Shown here piece after piece: positions 18,877 through 27,382 of a stretch of DNA of 64,000 nucleotides. The notes beneath the pieces were generated by a model that worked only from the letters and a program-made list of their open reading frames with translations, made no database searches and was not told where the DNA came from. The translations under genes were made by a program, and so were the position numbers. Within the stretch, counting starts at the first letter, position 1. Each line of letters begins with the position of its first letter. The stretch is from Algoriphagus aquaeductus (GTDB lineage: Bacteria > Bacteroidota > Bacteroidia > Cytophagales > Cyclobacteriaceae), in the NCBI RefSeq assembly GCF_003253485.1, contig NZ_QKTX01000013.1, positions 1 to 64,000 of the forward strand. The letters run 5' to 3'.

Positions 18877-20433
18877 ATGCCGCTAATCCCTGTTTTTTTA
18901 TGGTTGATTTTTTTAGGAAGTCATGCTCTTTCTCACCTAAAGGAACCTCTCTCAAAACCCAACATCATTCTGATTTTGGCTGATGATTTGGGATGGTCCG
19001 ACATCGGCTGCTATGGAAGCGAAGTAAAAACGCCGAACCTGGATTGGCTTGCTGCAAATGGGATACGCTTCACGCAAATGTACAATACCTCAAAATGCAA
19101 CCCCTCCCGGGCAGCTTTGTTGACTGGGCTTTATGCACAGCAGGTTGGGTACGAAGCCAATTAGCAACAACCACTCATAAATGGAATCACGCTGGGAGAG
19201 CTTTTGAAATCTGCAGGTTACCGTACATTATGGGCCGGAAAACATCATGGAGGAGATCATCCTTTGGACCGAGGGTTTGACCGCTATTATGGCTTGATGG
19301 AAGGTGCTTCCAACCACTTCAATCCGGGACCGCAACGGGAAGGCGAGTCCCAACCTGCGCAAAAAAGACCTGATCGACCTTTTTATATTGACAGGATACT
19401 GCATCAACCCTATCCTGTACCAAATGATTATTATTCCACGGACTACTTCACCAAGTATGCCATCGATTGGCTGGAGGAATATCAAGCGGAGCAAAAGCCC
19501 TTTTTTCTTTACTTGTCCTATACCGCTCCCCATGACCCTTTGATGGCATGGCCTGAAGATATTGCAAAATACCGCGGAACCTATTCCGAAGGCTATGAGA
19601 TCATCCGTCAAAGACGTTTCGAAAAGCAAAAGGCATTAGGAATCATCCATACCGATCACACCTTAACCAATTCGACTCATGTACCTTGGTCATCCTTGTC
19701 TGATTCACTCCGCCGGATTGAAGAACAAAAAATGGAAGTCTATGCAGCGATGATTGATCGAATGGATCAAAAAATCGGTGAGATTATTCAAAAACTGCGC
19801 GACTCGGGAAAACTGGAAAACACCGTGTTTATTTTCCTCTCCGACAATGGGGCTTCGGGTGAAGTCGTCAAACTTCCAGGAGACGGAAAAATCGGAGGTG
19901 TGGGACAATGGACTTCTCTGGGTGAGGATTGGGCAAACGTAGGAAACACCCCGCTTCGGTTCTTCAAAAACTACTCCTTCGAAGGTGGCATCAAAACTCC
20001 ATTGATCATATCCTGGCCCACAGGATTGGGACACCAAAATGAAATCAATTCTTTTCCTTCCCACCTCATAGACATTATGCCCACCATGGCAGAACTGGCA
20101 AATGCTGATTATCCAACCTCCTTCCTAGGAAAACTGATCCTTCCATGGGAAGGAGAAAGTCTTCTTCCCGCGATCAGGAAAGGTAAAATACAGCGCGAAA
20201 CACCCATTTTTTGGGAGTGGTCCATAGGCAAAGCGGTCAGAAAAGGTGACTGGAAACTAGTAGCTCATGGAAAAACCAGCCCTTGGGAGCTTTATGATCT
20301 GAAAAATGATCCATACGAAACCAAAAATCTAACTGCCCAATTCCCTGAAATAACAAGAGTTATGGAGGCTCTTTTTCTGGAGTGGAAGGTTAAGGTGAGT
20401 AAGGTACCATCGGAGCGAATGGGAACTCAATAG
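18877..20433 (+). pseudogene. Arylsulfatase interrupted by an in-frame amber codon
   Basis: A type I sulfatase reading frame of 518 codons plus stop, with TAG at 19162-19164 (codon 96). The parts before and after it are in the same frame and together make a normal sulfatase: [16 protein letters not shown] (metal site), [11 protein letters not shown] (Cys for formylglycine), AGKHHGG, then SDNGASGE and a C-terminal WKLVAHG/ELYDLKNDPYE block. As written the gene yields only a 95-residue fragment. The native promoter is also separated by the IS982 element 24 nt upstream. Either one real nonsense mutation or a sequencing error would explain the amber codon. Confidence 0.85.
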
Positions 20434-20483
20434 ATAGCGGAAAATAAAAGCAAAGACAATTCAAGCATTCCATCCCTCCCCCC

Positions 20484-20606
20484 ATGAAAGACAATATTAC
20501 TGTGATCATCATCGTCTCCCTATTGGCCATCCATTTTTTGGCCGGGATAGGTTGGTTGATTTATAAAATTCTTGGAGCAAATCCTTCAGAGAAAAAACAG
20601 GACTAA
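20484..20606 (+). CDS. Small single-pass membrane protein (40 aa)
   Basis: A short open frame starting MKDNITVIIIVSLLAIHFLA with one clear membrane helix (about 5-30) and a charged tail ending SEKKQD. It lies 50 nt behind the sulfatase gene and is followed by a terminator, so it may be the last gene of that transcript. No family recognised. Confidence 0.5.
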   Translation: MKDNITVIIIVSLLAIHFLAGIGWLIYKILGANPSEKKQD

Positions 20607-20657
20607 GCCTCCCCTCCTTTGTGAAGTTTTTGTAAACTTATCTTCCTTTGACACGGG

Positions 20658-20690
20658 CGTGGCCAATATTTTCTATTTTGGCCACGTTTT
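20658..20690 (+). terminator. Rho-independent terminator
   Basis: A perfect 9-bp stem CGTGGCCAA (20658-20666) / TTGGCCACG (20678-20686) with an 11-nt loop, followed by TTTT. It ends the sulfatase/small-protein region just before the phosphodiesterase gene. Confidence 0.75.
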
Positions 20691-20714
20691 CAATTTCACA
20701 AAGACTATTCAGCA

Positions 20715-21494
20715 ATGAACAAAGCGGTATTCTCATTCCTTTTCCTGATGCTTTTTTCTACATTTTCCTTCGCCCAAGCTACTTTTCAGGTCAACAAAGT
20801 GATTGCCCATCGTGGAGCTTGGAAGGCTCAAGGCTTGCCTCAAAACTCTCTTGCTTCCTTAAATGAAGCGATCCGCTTGGGCTGCGAAGGCTCTGAGTTT
20901 GATGTATGGATGACAGCGGATGAAGTATTGGTAGTCAATCATGACCACGATTTTCAGGGAATTGACATCGAAACTTCCACCTACGAACAACTTTTGACCA
21001 AAAAGCTTCCCAACGGAGAAAAAATCCCAACCTTGGAGGAATACCTCAAGGAGGGAATGAAGCAAACGACAACCAAATTGATCCTCGAATTTAAGCCCTC
21101 GCGGATCAGCGTAGCACGAAGTGAGCGGGTGGGTGAATTGTCGGTAAAAACCGTGCAGAAACTTGGCGCTGAGCAGTGGGTGGATTACATCACCTTCAGC
21201 TACGAGGGTGGAAAAAAAGCCATAGCTACCGACCCCAAGGCCAATGTGGCTTACCTCAGCGGGGACAAAACCCCTGCTCAACTCAAAGAAGACGGTTTTT
21301 TTGGCTTTGATTACAATATCCGGGTATTAAAGAACAAGCCCGAGTGGATTGCGGAAGCCCAGCAACTGGGTTTGACAACCAATGCCTGGACTGTAAATCT
21401 GGAAGAGGACATGAAGTGGCTATTAGATCTGAAGGTAGATTTTATCACCACCGATGAGCCGGAGAAGTTGTTTGAATTGATCTCAAAAAAATAG
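20715..21494 (+). CDS. Glycerophosphodiester phosphodiesterase, exported
   Basis: A 259-aa GDPD-family enzyme with a signal peptide (cut near FAQA, residue 20). It carries VIAHRGAWKAQGLPQNS, then GCEGSEFDVWMTADEVLVVNHDHDF with the metal-binding Glu, Asp and His, and ILEFKPS with a later Glu. It should hydrolyse glycerophosphodiesters from phospholipids to glycerol-3-phosphate and an alcohol in the periplasm. TIM-barrel C-terminal blocks GLTTNAWTVN and DFITTDEPE are intact. It stands alone, convergent to the histidine kinase gene. Confidence 0.9.
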   Translation: MNKAVFSFLFLMLFSTFSFAQATFQVNKVIAHRGAWKAQGLPQNSLASLNEAIRLGCEGSEFDVWMTADEVLVVNHDHDFQGIDIETSTYEQLLTKKLPNGEKIPTLEEYLKEGMKQTTTKLILEFKPSRISVARSERVGELSVKTVQKLGAEQWVDYITFSYEGGKKAIATDPKANVAYLSGDKTPAQLKEDGFFGFDYNIRVLKNKPEWIAEAQQLGLTTNAWTVNLEEDMKWLLDLKVDFITTDEPEKLFELISKK

Positions 21495-21524
21495 GCGGAA
21501 ATAAGACCTCAAAGAAAAACTGGC

Positions 21525-22874
21525 TTAGGCTGCCTTCGGAATTTTCAGGAAAAAGACTGAGCCCTCTCCGGGGACGGATTCCGCCCACACGCTTCCTCTT
21601 AGATTTTCAGAGATCTTCTTGACCAGAGCCAAACCAATTCCAAACCCTTCGGTCTCCCGCTCGGGATGGAGTCTGCTGAATACCACAAAAGGATCCAAGG
21701 AAGCTTTGCAGTCAAAACCGAGTCCGTTGTCGGAAACCGAAAACTTCCAACTACACCCAATATCTTCGCATGAGATCCAGATTTTAGGCGAAACTTCCGG
21801 GTTTTGAAATTTAAGTGCATTGGAAACCAACTCATTCAAGGCTTGAATGAGATAAGTCTTGGATGTTTTGATCTTAGGCAGCGGGGAATCAACTTCAATC
21901 CGGGCATTAGAAATCTGTATTTTCTTCTTCTGAAGAAACATTACTTTCTCCACAACTTCGGAAAGTTCAAAACTTTCATATTCCTCGGGATTTCTACCAA
22001 TTTGAGCCAAATCCAACAAACCTAAAATTATCTCCCTCATTTTTCTCCCTCCATCCATGGCGAAATCGATGTACAGTTGCGCTTTGGGATCCATGTCTTG
22101 ACCAAACCTCCTTTTGAGCTGTCCCAGAAAGCTCAGAATGTTTCGTAAGGGTTCCTGAAGATCTTCTGAAACCCCTTTGATTAATTGGCTCAAATTGGAA
22201 TTCTTAATTTCAAGTTCCTGAATCAGGGTGTTGAGATCATCTTGTTTTCCGAGTAATAGTTCCTCGATTTTTTGCCTTGCCAAAATGCTCTGTTGCATTT
22301 TCTCAAACAAAATAGGAACTACCAAGGCTATCACTCCATTGATAAACAAAACATTAATCGAAATGGCCAACCAGCCAACCCATTCGATTTTTTCACCGTT
22401 TTCGGGATAGAGAAAACTATAGTTTAGCTCCAAGCCCACCAAAATACACACCAAGACTCCGGAGAAAACTCCCAGCCAACTCCTTTTGGAAGAAAAAAGA
22501 AGGGAAATAAAAACCCCTGAGGCCACCAAATACATCAGCCCGGGCCCGAAGGATCCCAGTTCCAGCATTAGCACCAATGCAAGTGCATTGGTAATCAAAA
22601 TCAACAGGACTTTCTTGGCTGAAATGGAAAGGAATTTGGTAAATCCAATCACACCAATACAGGCAATGGCAAAGAAATCAAATAAAATCAGGGTAAGATG
22701 TCCACCCAAATAGCTAACAAAAAAGCTCGGTATAAGCGCTACAATCGAAAGAGGAATCAGATAGAGCATCATCACTCTAAAAAGGTAATCTCTCCAATAG
22801 TCGAGCGAGTTCATGGGACTTTCCAAGGGAATGTTTTCCCAGATAAAAGCTCGATATCGATTCCAAAAGTCCAT
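21525..22874 (-). CDS. Membrane sensor histidine kinase with Glu in place of the phospho-acceptor His
   Basis: A 449-aa protein with about six membrane helices (35-200), a coiled coil (about 205-235), a HisKA-like region and a HATPase domain (N box LNELVSNALKF, G1 DNGLGFD, G2 GFGIGLALVKK). In the phytochrome-type H box, which normally reads SHDLQEPLR, this protein reads SEDLQEPLR: residue 237 is Glu (GAA, reverse complement of 22164-22166). ATP binding looks intact, so it may be a pseudokinase or a phosphatase-only sensor. No response regulator gene adjoins it. Confidence 0.8.
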   Translation of the reverse strand: MDFWNRYRAFIWENIPLESPMNSLDYWRDYLFRVMMLYLIPLSIVALIPSFFVSYLGGHLTLILFDFFAIACIGVIGFTKFLSISAKKVLLILITNALALVLMLELGSFGPGLMYLVASGVFISLLFSSKRSWLGVFSGVLVCILVGLELNYSFLYPENGEKIEWVGWLAISINVLFINGVIALVVPILFEKMQQSILARQKIEELLLGKQDDLNTLIQELEIKNSNLSQLIKGVSEDLQEPLRNILSFLGQLKRRFGQDMDPKAQLYIDFAMDGGRKMREIILGLLDLAQIGRNPEEYESFELSEVVEKVMFLQKKKIQISNARIEVDSPLPKIKTSKTYLIQALNELVSNALKFQNPEVSPKIWISCEDIGCSWKFSVSDNGLGFDCKASLDPFVVFSRLHPERETEGFGIGLALVKKISENLRGSVWAESVPGEGSVFFLKIPKAA

Positions 22875-22903
22875 GATATTCTTGGTTTAAAACAACTATG
22901 GCT

Positions 22904-22931
22904 CAAAAATAGCCACAAGAAGTTAACCCAA
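22904..22931 (-). promoter_or_regulatory. Candidate promoter of the 21525-22874 kinase gene
   Basis: On the minus strand, TTG (22931-22929) is followed after 17 nt by a perfect TAnnTTTG box TATTTTTG (22911-22904). Transcription would start about 24 nt before the ATG at 22874. Confidence 0.5.
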
Positions 22932-23141
22932 TCTCCATGTTGTCGCATTATATAAACCATCTGCACTTTGGGAATCAAAAAGATGGGAATCAAGGAAGAA
23001 ACTCCAAAACCGGCCACTTTAATCCGATCCGGTGGGAAATCAACTTCTTCCTTCCGTAATGCTTCTTTAGCAATTTTTTAAGAATAAAGCCAAAGGGACA
23101 AACCTAAACACTTAGATCCACGCATCCATCCATAATCGAAA

Positions 23142-23852
23142 TCAGGCAAGGCTGATTTCCGCAAAAGAAAAGGCTTTTTGCGCTACTTCCCCATTTTCTA
23201 ATGGAATCTTATACAGTTGCTCCACACGACCCTCAACGTGGACCGGCAGGGGGTTTTTAAAAATCGGGCCCTCAAAGCAAAAGGTATGAAACTCCCCATT
23301 TTCTCCACATGGATCTGCCTTCCCATCTATGGCTTTCAGAAATTGGAAATCAAATACTTCTCCCAAAAAAGATTTGGGAACTAATTCTGGGTCGATCGCA
23401 CAAATTAAGGTTTTGAACCCCTCTTCGATAAATTCCCTTGCCAATTGAGGAGTTGACCTTTTCCATAGCGGAAAAACCGCCTGAAATCCCTTTTGAGCCA
23501 ACTGAGATTCTCTGTATTTCCGAAGGTCTTCCAAAAAAATATCCCCATATCCCAATTGGTGAATCCCTTCTAAACTTAATCTTTCCAGATACTGATTAAT
23601 GGCATTTTCGTAAGCTTGATTATCTCCACTGGCCGGATAATATAGTTTGTCCAAAGGAATCCCCAACTCATCCGCCTGGGCCTGAATCAACTCTTCTCGA
23701 ATTCCATGCATTCCCACTCTTGACGTCGTCTCGCTAAAAGTGGTATGTAACCGGACGACCTGATAGGAAGGATTGTTTTTCAACAAATACAAGGCAAATG
23801 CACTGTCTTTACCTCCCGACCAGCTTAAAGAAATTGGAATTGGATTCATCAT
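23142..23852 (-). CDS. Dph6-related ATP-pyrophosphatase (MJ0570 type)
   Basis: A 236-aa PP-loop ATPase with SLSWSGGKDSAFAL at the N-terminus, followed by the family's LHTTFSETTSRVGMHGI and LGYGDIFLEDLRKYRE blocks. In archaea and eukaryotes the family includes diphthamide ligase; bacterial members act on unknown substrates. The start ATG overlaps the stop of the upstream fumarylacetoacetase gene (TGATG at 23850-23854), which implies translational coupling; a second ATG follows directly. The open frame runs far upstream inside that gene, but only the start at 23852 gives a normal family N-terminus. Confidence 0.85.
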   Translation of the reverse strand: MMNPIPISLSWSGGKDSAFALYLLKNNPSYQVVRLHTTFSETTSRVGMHGIREELIQAQADELGIPLDKLYYPASGDNQAYENAINQYLERLSLEGIHQLGYGDIFLEDLRKYRESQLAQKGFQAVFPLWKRSTPQLAREFIEEGFKTLICAIDPELVPKSFLGEVFDFQFLKAIDGKADPCGENGEFHTFCFEGPIFKNPLPVHVEGRVEQLYKIPLENGEVAQKAFSFAEISLA

Positions 23853-25123
23853 CAGGACTTGGCCGGCAAAATCTGGGAACTTACTTCCCCAAAACCTACC
23901 CGGATGCCATCTTTTTCGGCAAATCCTTTCATGATCACGGTATCCCCATCCTCTATAAATCGACGCTCCAGTCCATCCTCCAATTTCACGGGTTTGGTTC
24001 CTTTCCAGCTGAGTTCGAGCATGGACCCAAAAGAATCCTCTGTGGGTCCGGAAATCGTGCCTGATGCCATCATATCGCCCACATTGATATTGCATCCATT
24101 GACGGTGTGGTGGGCAAGCTGCTGGGCGACATTCCAATACATATTTTTAAAATTGGAGGTGCAAACTTTCGATGCTTTGCTGCCATCCGGCTGAATGTAA
24201 ACCTCCAGATTGATATCAAAGCTGTGATCTCCTTTGCTCTTGAGATAATCCAACACTTCCGGCTCTTGAACAGGGCCTGAAACCCGGAATGGATCCAAGG
24301 CTTCCAAAGTCACCACCCAAGGTGAAATGGATGATCCAAAGTTTTTCCCCAGAAATGGTCCCAAGGGAACATACTCCCAAGCCTGGATATCCCGAGCTGA
24401 CCAATCATTGAACAGTACAAAACCGAAAATATGGTCTTCTGCTTCATTGACATCGACCGAGTCACCGAGTTTGGTTGGCTTGCCGGTGATGAAGGCCAAC
24501 TCGAGTTCAAAGTCAAGTCTCCTACTGGGACCAAAAGCCGGTTTTTCCATATCAGGGTCTTTAAATTGCCCTTTTGGACGGAAAATAGATGTTCCGGAAA
24601 CAACAATGGACGAAGCCCTCCCATGATATCCCACCGGTAAATGCCTCCAATTCGGCAAAAGGGCGTTTTCTGGGTCACGAAACATTTTCCCCACATTGGT
24701 AGCATGCTCGATGCTGGAGTAGAAGTCTGTGTAATCTCCGATTTTCACAGGCAAAAGCATCTCTGCTTCTTTCCGATTGACCATGACCTTGCCTCTGGCG
24801 GAATGATTTTTTAGCTCTTCATTGTCCTCGAGGAGCAGTTGCTGCACCCGCTCGCGAATTTTGCGGGTCTGGGGCTTACCCAATGCAATAAAATCGTTGA
24901 GCGAATCTTTCAAGAATACGCCTTCCGGCAAAAAGAAAGAAGAGAAAAACCCTTCTTGATCCAGAATACTTAAATCGACGATCTTGTCACCTATCGCAAT
25001 ACCAATTCTGGGGCTAAGTTTTTTATTCTTAAAGACACCAAATGGCAAATTATAAATTGTGAAATCTGAATTTTTTGGAACTTCTACCCAAGTATTCAAA
25101 GTGGGAATCGAACTGTCAACCAT
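23852..25123 (-). CDS. fahA: Fumarylacetoacetase
   Basis: A 423-aa enzyme of the last step of tyrosine/phenylalanine degradation, splitting fumarylacetoacetate into fumarate and acetoacetate. Full-length family features are present: the N-terminal SH3-like part with FGVFKNK and RIGIAIGDKIVDL, then YTDFYSSIEHATNVGKMFR, PVGYHGRASSIVVSGT, the metal-binding DFELELAFITG, FVLFNDWSARDIQAWE, and the C-terminal MASGTISGPTEDSFGSMLEL. Start ATG 25123 is preferred over a TTG eight codons earlier. It is coupled to a Dph6-like gene downstream; no other tyrosine-pathway gene lies in the window. Confidence 0.93.
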   Translation of the reverse strand: MVDSSIPTLNTWVEVPKNSDFTIYNLPFGVFKNKKLSPRIGIAIGDKIVDLSILDQEGFFSSFFLPEGVFLKDSLNDFIALGKPQTRKIRERVQQLLLEDNEELKNHSARGKVMVNRKEAEMLLPVKIGDYTDFYSSIEHATNVGKMFRDPENALLPNWRHLPVGYHGRASSIVVSGTSIFRPKGQFKDPDMEKPAFGPSRRLDFELELAFITGKPTKLGDSVDVNEAEDHIFGFVLFNDWSARDIQAWEYVPLGPFLGKNFGSSISPWVVTLEALDPFRVSGPVQEPEVLDYLKSKGDHSFDINLEVYIQPDGSKASKVCTSNFKNMYWNVAQQLAHHTVNGCNINVGDMMASGTISGPTEDSFGSMLELSWKGTKPVKLEDGLERRFIEDGDTVIMKGFAEKDGIRVGFGEVSSQILPAKS

Positions 25124-25294
25124 GATCAAAAATTGTTGGAGGGGCAAAGTTAGGCTTATCCCTGTAATTCAAAAATCCGTGCCACAGTGTCGCACCTTAA
25201 TTCTGTAACAATTCAGCAAATCAAAACCATTTATCAAAATTCAAAACCGAATTAAATTTCGTGTTGTAATTTACCTGAGTAAACCCTTTGTTCT

Positions 25295-27181
25295 ATGAGA
25301 TCCATATTCAAAATTCTCTCTTTTTTACTTTTCCTAGGGATGACTCCCCAGGTCTTCGCCCAAGAAAAGCCAATTTTGGTTCAACTGGACGAAATCGCCA
25401 TCATTGATCAAAAAGTGATGATGCCCATGCGGGATGGGACAAGACTCGCTACTGACATCTATCGCCCTAAGGGAGATCAGAAAGTCCCGGTGGTTTTCTC
25501 GAGGACACCGTACAATTTCAATACCTATGCAAACGGGGAAATGAATACCAGAACCCTTCAGTCAGCGCTGGAATGGGTCAAAAAAGGATACGCCTATGTG
25601 GTTCAAAACGAGCGCGGAAGATTCTTTTCTGAGGGAAACTGGGATATTCTTGGCACACCTCTGACCGACAGCTATGATGCCTTTGATTGGATGTCCAAAC
25701 AGGATTGGAGCAATGGCAAAATCGGTCTTTTGGGCTGCTCCTCCACCGCGGAATGGCAAATGGCCGCTGCTTCCCTCAATCACCCGGCTTTGGGTGCGTT
25801 GGTCCCTCAGGGTTATGGTGCAGGCGTAGGTCGGATTGGAGACTTTTATGAGCAAGGCAACTGGTACCGAGGAGGTGCCGGACAGATGCTCTTTACGGCT
25901 TGGCTTTATGGTACCCAACACGATCCGATGGCGCCAAGATTGCAGCCGGGAATCGAACAAAAAGACCTGTTGAGGCTTCAACGGTTCTACGATATGGCCC
26001 CAGAATACCCGCGAGTGGATTGGAAAGAAGGTTTGGCACACCTGCCAGTCAAGGACATCATCAAAAATGTCGGTGGCCCCATGGGGATCTATGAAGAAAT
26101 GATCACCCGCAAACCAAACGATCCTCGTTGGTATCAGGGAGGGCTTTTTCATGACAATATGCCTTTTGACAAGCCGAGCATGTGGTTTGTGTCTTGGTAT
26201 GATGTCTCCTCATCGCCAAACATCGCCCTTTACAACCACGCCCGTAAAAATGCCATCAGCCAAATGTCACGTGATAACCAATACCTGATCATCGCTCCGG
26301 TTTTGCATTGCTCTTTCACCCGGGCTACCGAAAACACCATGGTGGGAGAGCGAAGCGTAGGTGACGCAAGATGGAATTATGATGAGGTGATTACCGCATG
26401 GTTTGACCTTTGGCTAAAAGGAAAAGACGAAAGTGGCACCATTGCCAAGCTTCCAAAAGTGACTTACTACACCATGGGAATGAATAAATGGCAATCCTCA
26501 GACGTATGGCCTCCAAAAGAGGCGGTGATGACTTCTTACTTTTTGGATTCTCAGGGAAAAGCAAATACCCGAAACGGTGATGGCAAACTGGTGTCAAAAG
26601 CCCCAAAAGCCGAGGCCAAAGACACGTTTAAATACGACCCGATGAATCCTGTCAATTCCTATGGTGGAAACGTCTGCTGTACAGGCAATGCTGTCCAAGG
26701 CGGAGCTATGGATCAAAGCGAAATGGAATTGAGAGATGATATTCTGGTCTACACTACTGAACCTTTGGCAGAAGGGGTGGAAGTTTCCGGTTTTATTGAA
26801 AGCTACCTCTACCTCTCTTCAGATGTGAAAGACACGGACGTGACCATCAAGTTGATCGATGTTTATCCCGACGGAAAAGCATACAACTTGGACGAAACCA
26901 TCCAGCGTGTGCGATACAGAGAAGGCTATGACAAAGAAGTCATGATGGAAAACGGAAAAGTTTACGAAATCAAAATGACTCCAATGAGTACTTCCAACTA
27001 CTTCGAAAAGGGTCATCGAATCCGGATTGAGGTCAGTTCTTCCAACTTCCCCCGATTTGATCGCAACATGAACACCGGAGGAAATAACTACGATGAAACA
27101 GAAGGAAAAATTGCCACGAATTCCATACACCACGGAGGCAAATTCCAAAGCAGAATAGTGCTTCCGATGATCAAAAAATAA
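25295..27181 (+). CDS. CocE/NonD-type hydrolase, peptidase S15 family, exported
   Basis: A 628-aa protein with a signal peptide (cut near FAQ, residue 23). It has an alpha/beta-hydrolase domain with [22 protein letters not shown] and the elbow [11 protein letters not shown], an inserted helical cap, and a C-terminal jelly-roll ([25 protein letters not shown]). This is the X-Pro dipeptidyl-peptidase/cocaine-esterase architecture. The elbow GCSST deviates from the usual GxSYGG. Substrates may be acyl esters or Xaa-Pro peptides or beta-lactam-type amides. It has its own terminator and is followed by the SusC/SusD pair. Confidence 0.88.
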   Translation: MRSIFKILSFLLFLGMTPQVFAQEKPILVQLDEIAIIDQKVMMPMRDGTRLATDIYRPKGDQKVPVVFSRTPYNFNTYANGEMNTRTLQSALEWVKKGYAYVVQNERGRFFSEGNWDILGTPLTDSYDAFDWMSKQDWSNGKIGLLGCSSTAEWQMAAASLNHPALGALVPQGYGAGVGRIGDFYEQGNWYRGGAGQMLFTAWLYGTQHDPMAPRLQPGIEQKDLLRLQRFYDMAPEYPRVDWKEGLAHLPVKDIIKNVGGPMGIYEEMITRKPNDPRWYQGGLFHDNMPFDKPSMWFVSWYDVSSSPNIALYNHARKNAISQMSRDNQYLIIAPVLHCSFTRATENTMVGERSVGDARWNYDEVITAWFDLWLKGKDESGTIAKLPKVTYYTMGMNKWQSSDVWPPKEAVMTSYFLDSQGKANTRNGDGKLVSKAPKAEAKDTFKYDPMNPVNSYGGNVCCTGNAVQGGAMDQSEMELRDDILVYTTEPLAEGVEVSGFIESYLYLSSDVKDTDVTIKLIDVYPDGKAYNLDETIQRVRYREGYDKEVMMENGKVYEIKMTPMSTSNYFEKGHRIRIEVSSSNFPRFDRNMNTGGNNYDETEGKIATNSIHHGGKFQSRIVLPMIKK

Positions 27182-27200
27182 GCCTTTCAACAAATACAAA

Positions 27201-27232
27201 AAAAAGCAGGACAAAAGTCCTGCTTTTTTTTG
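27201..27232 (+). terminator. Rho-independent terminator
   Basis: A perfect 12-bp stem AAAAAGCAGGAC (27201-27212) / GTCCTGCTTTTT (27217-27228), 4-nt loop, within A and T runs. It ends the S15 hydrolase gene. Confidence 0.9.
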
Positions 27233-27351
27233 TATTATAAAGAACGAAAGTATAAAAACTATAAATCATTTCGTCAGGATTAAAATCCGCCCATAACTTT
27301 TTCTAATCTCTTTTGCCCAAAAACGAAAAGCAATCCATATTTTTTCGCTAA

Positions 27352-27382
27352 ATAGGATAAAACAAAATATTCTTTATCCTAT
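27352..27382 (+). promoter_or_regulatory. Perfect 10-bp inverted repeat reaching into the susC-like start codon
   Basis: ATAGGATAAA (27352-27361) and TTTATCCTAT (27373-27382) pair perfectly around an 11-nt loop; the right arm includes the first two bases of the ATG at 27381. A -7-like TATTTTTT box lies just upstream near 27338. It can be an operator or an mRNA hairpin that hides the start codon. Confidence 0.5.

Noticed and set aside
19162-19164. Amber codon read as pyrrolysine or by programmed readthrough
   Set aside because: No pyrrolysine machinery is seen, and sulfatases of this family have no special residue at this position.
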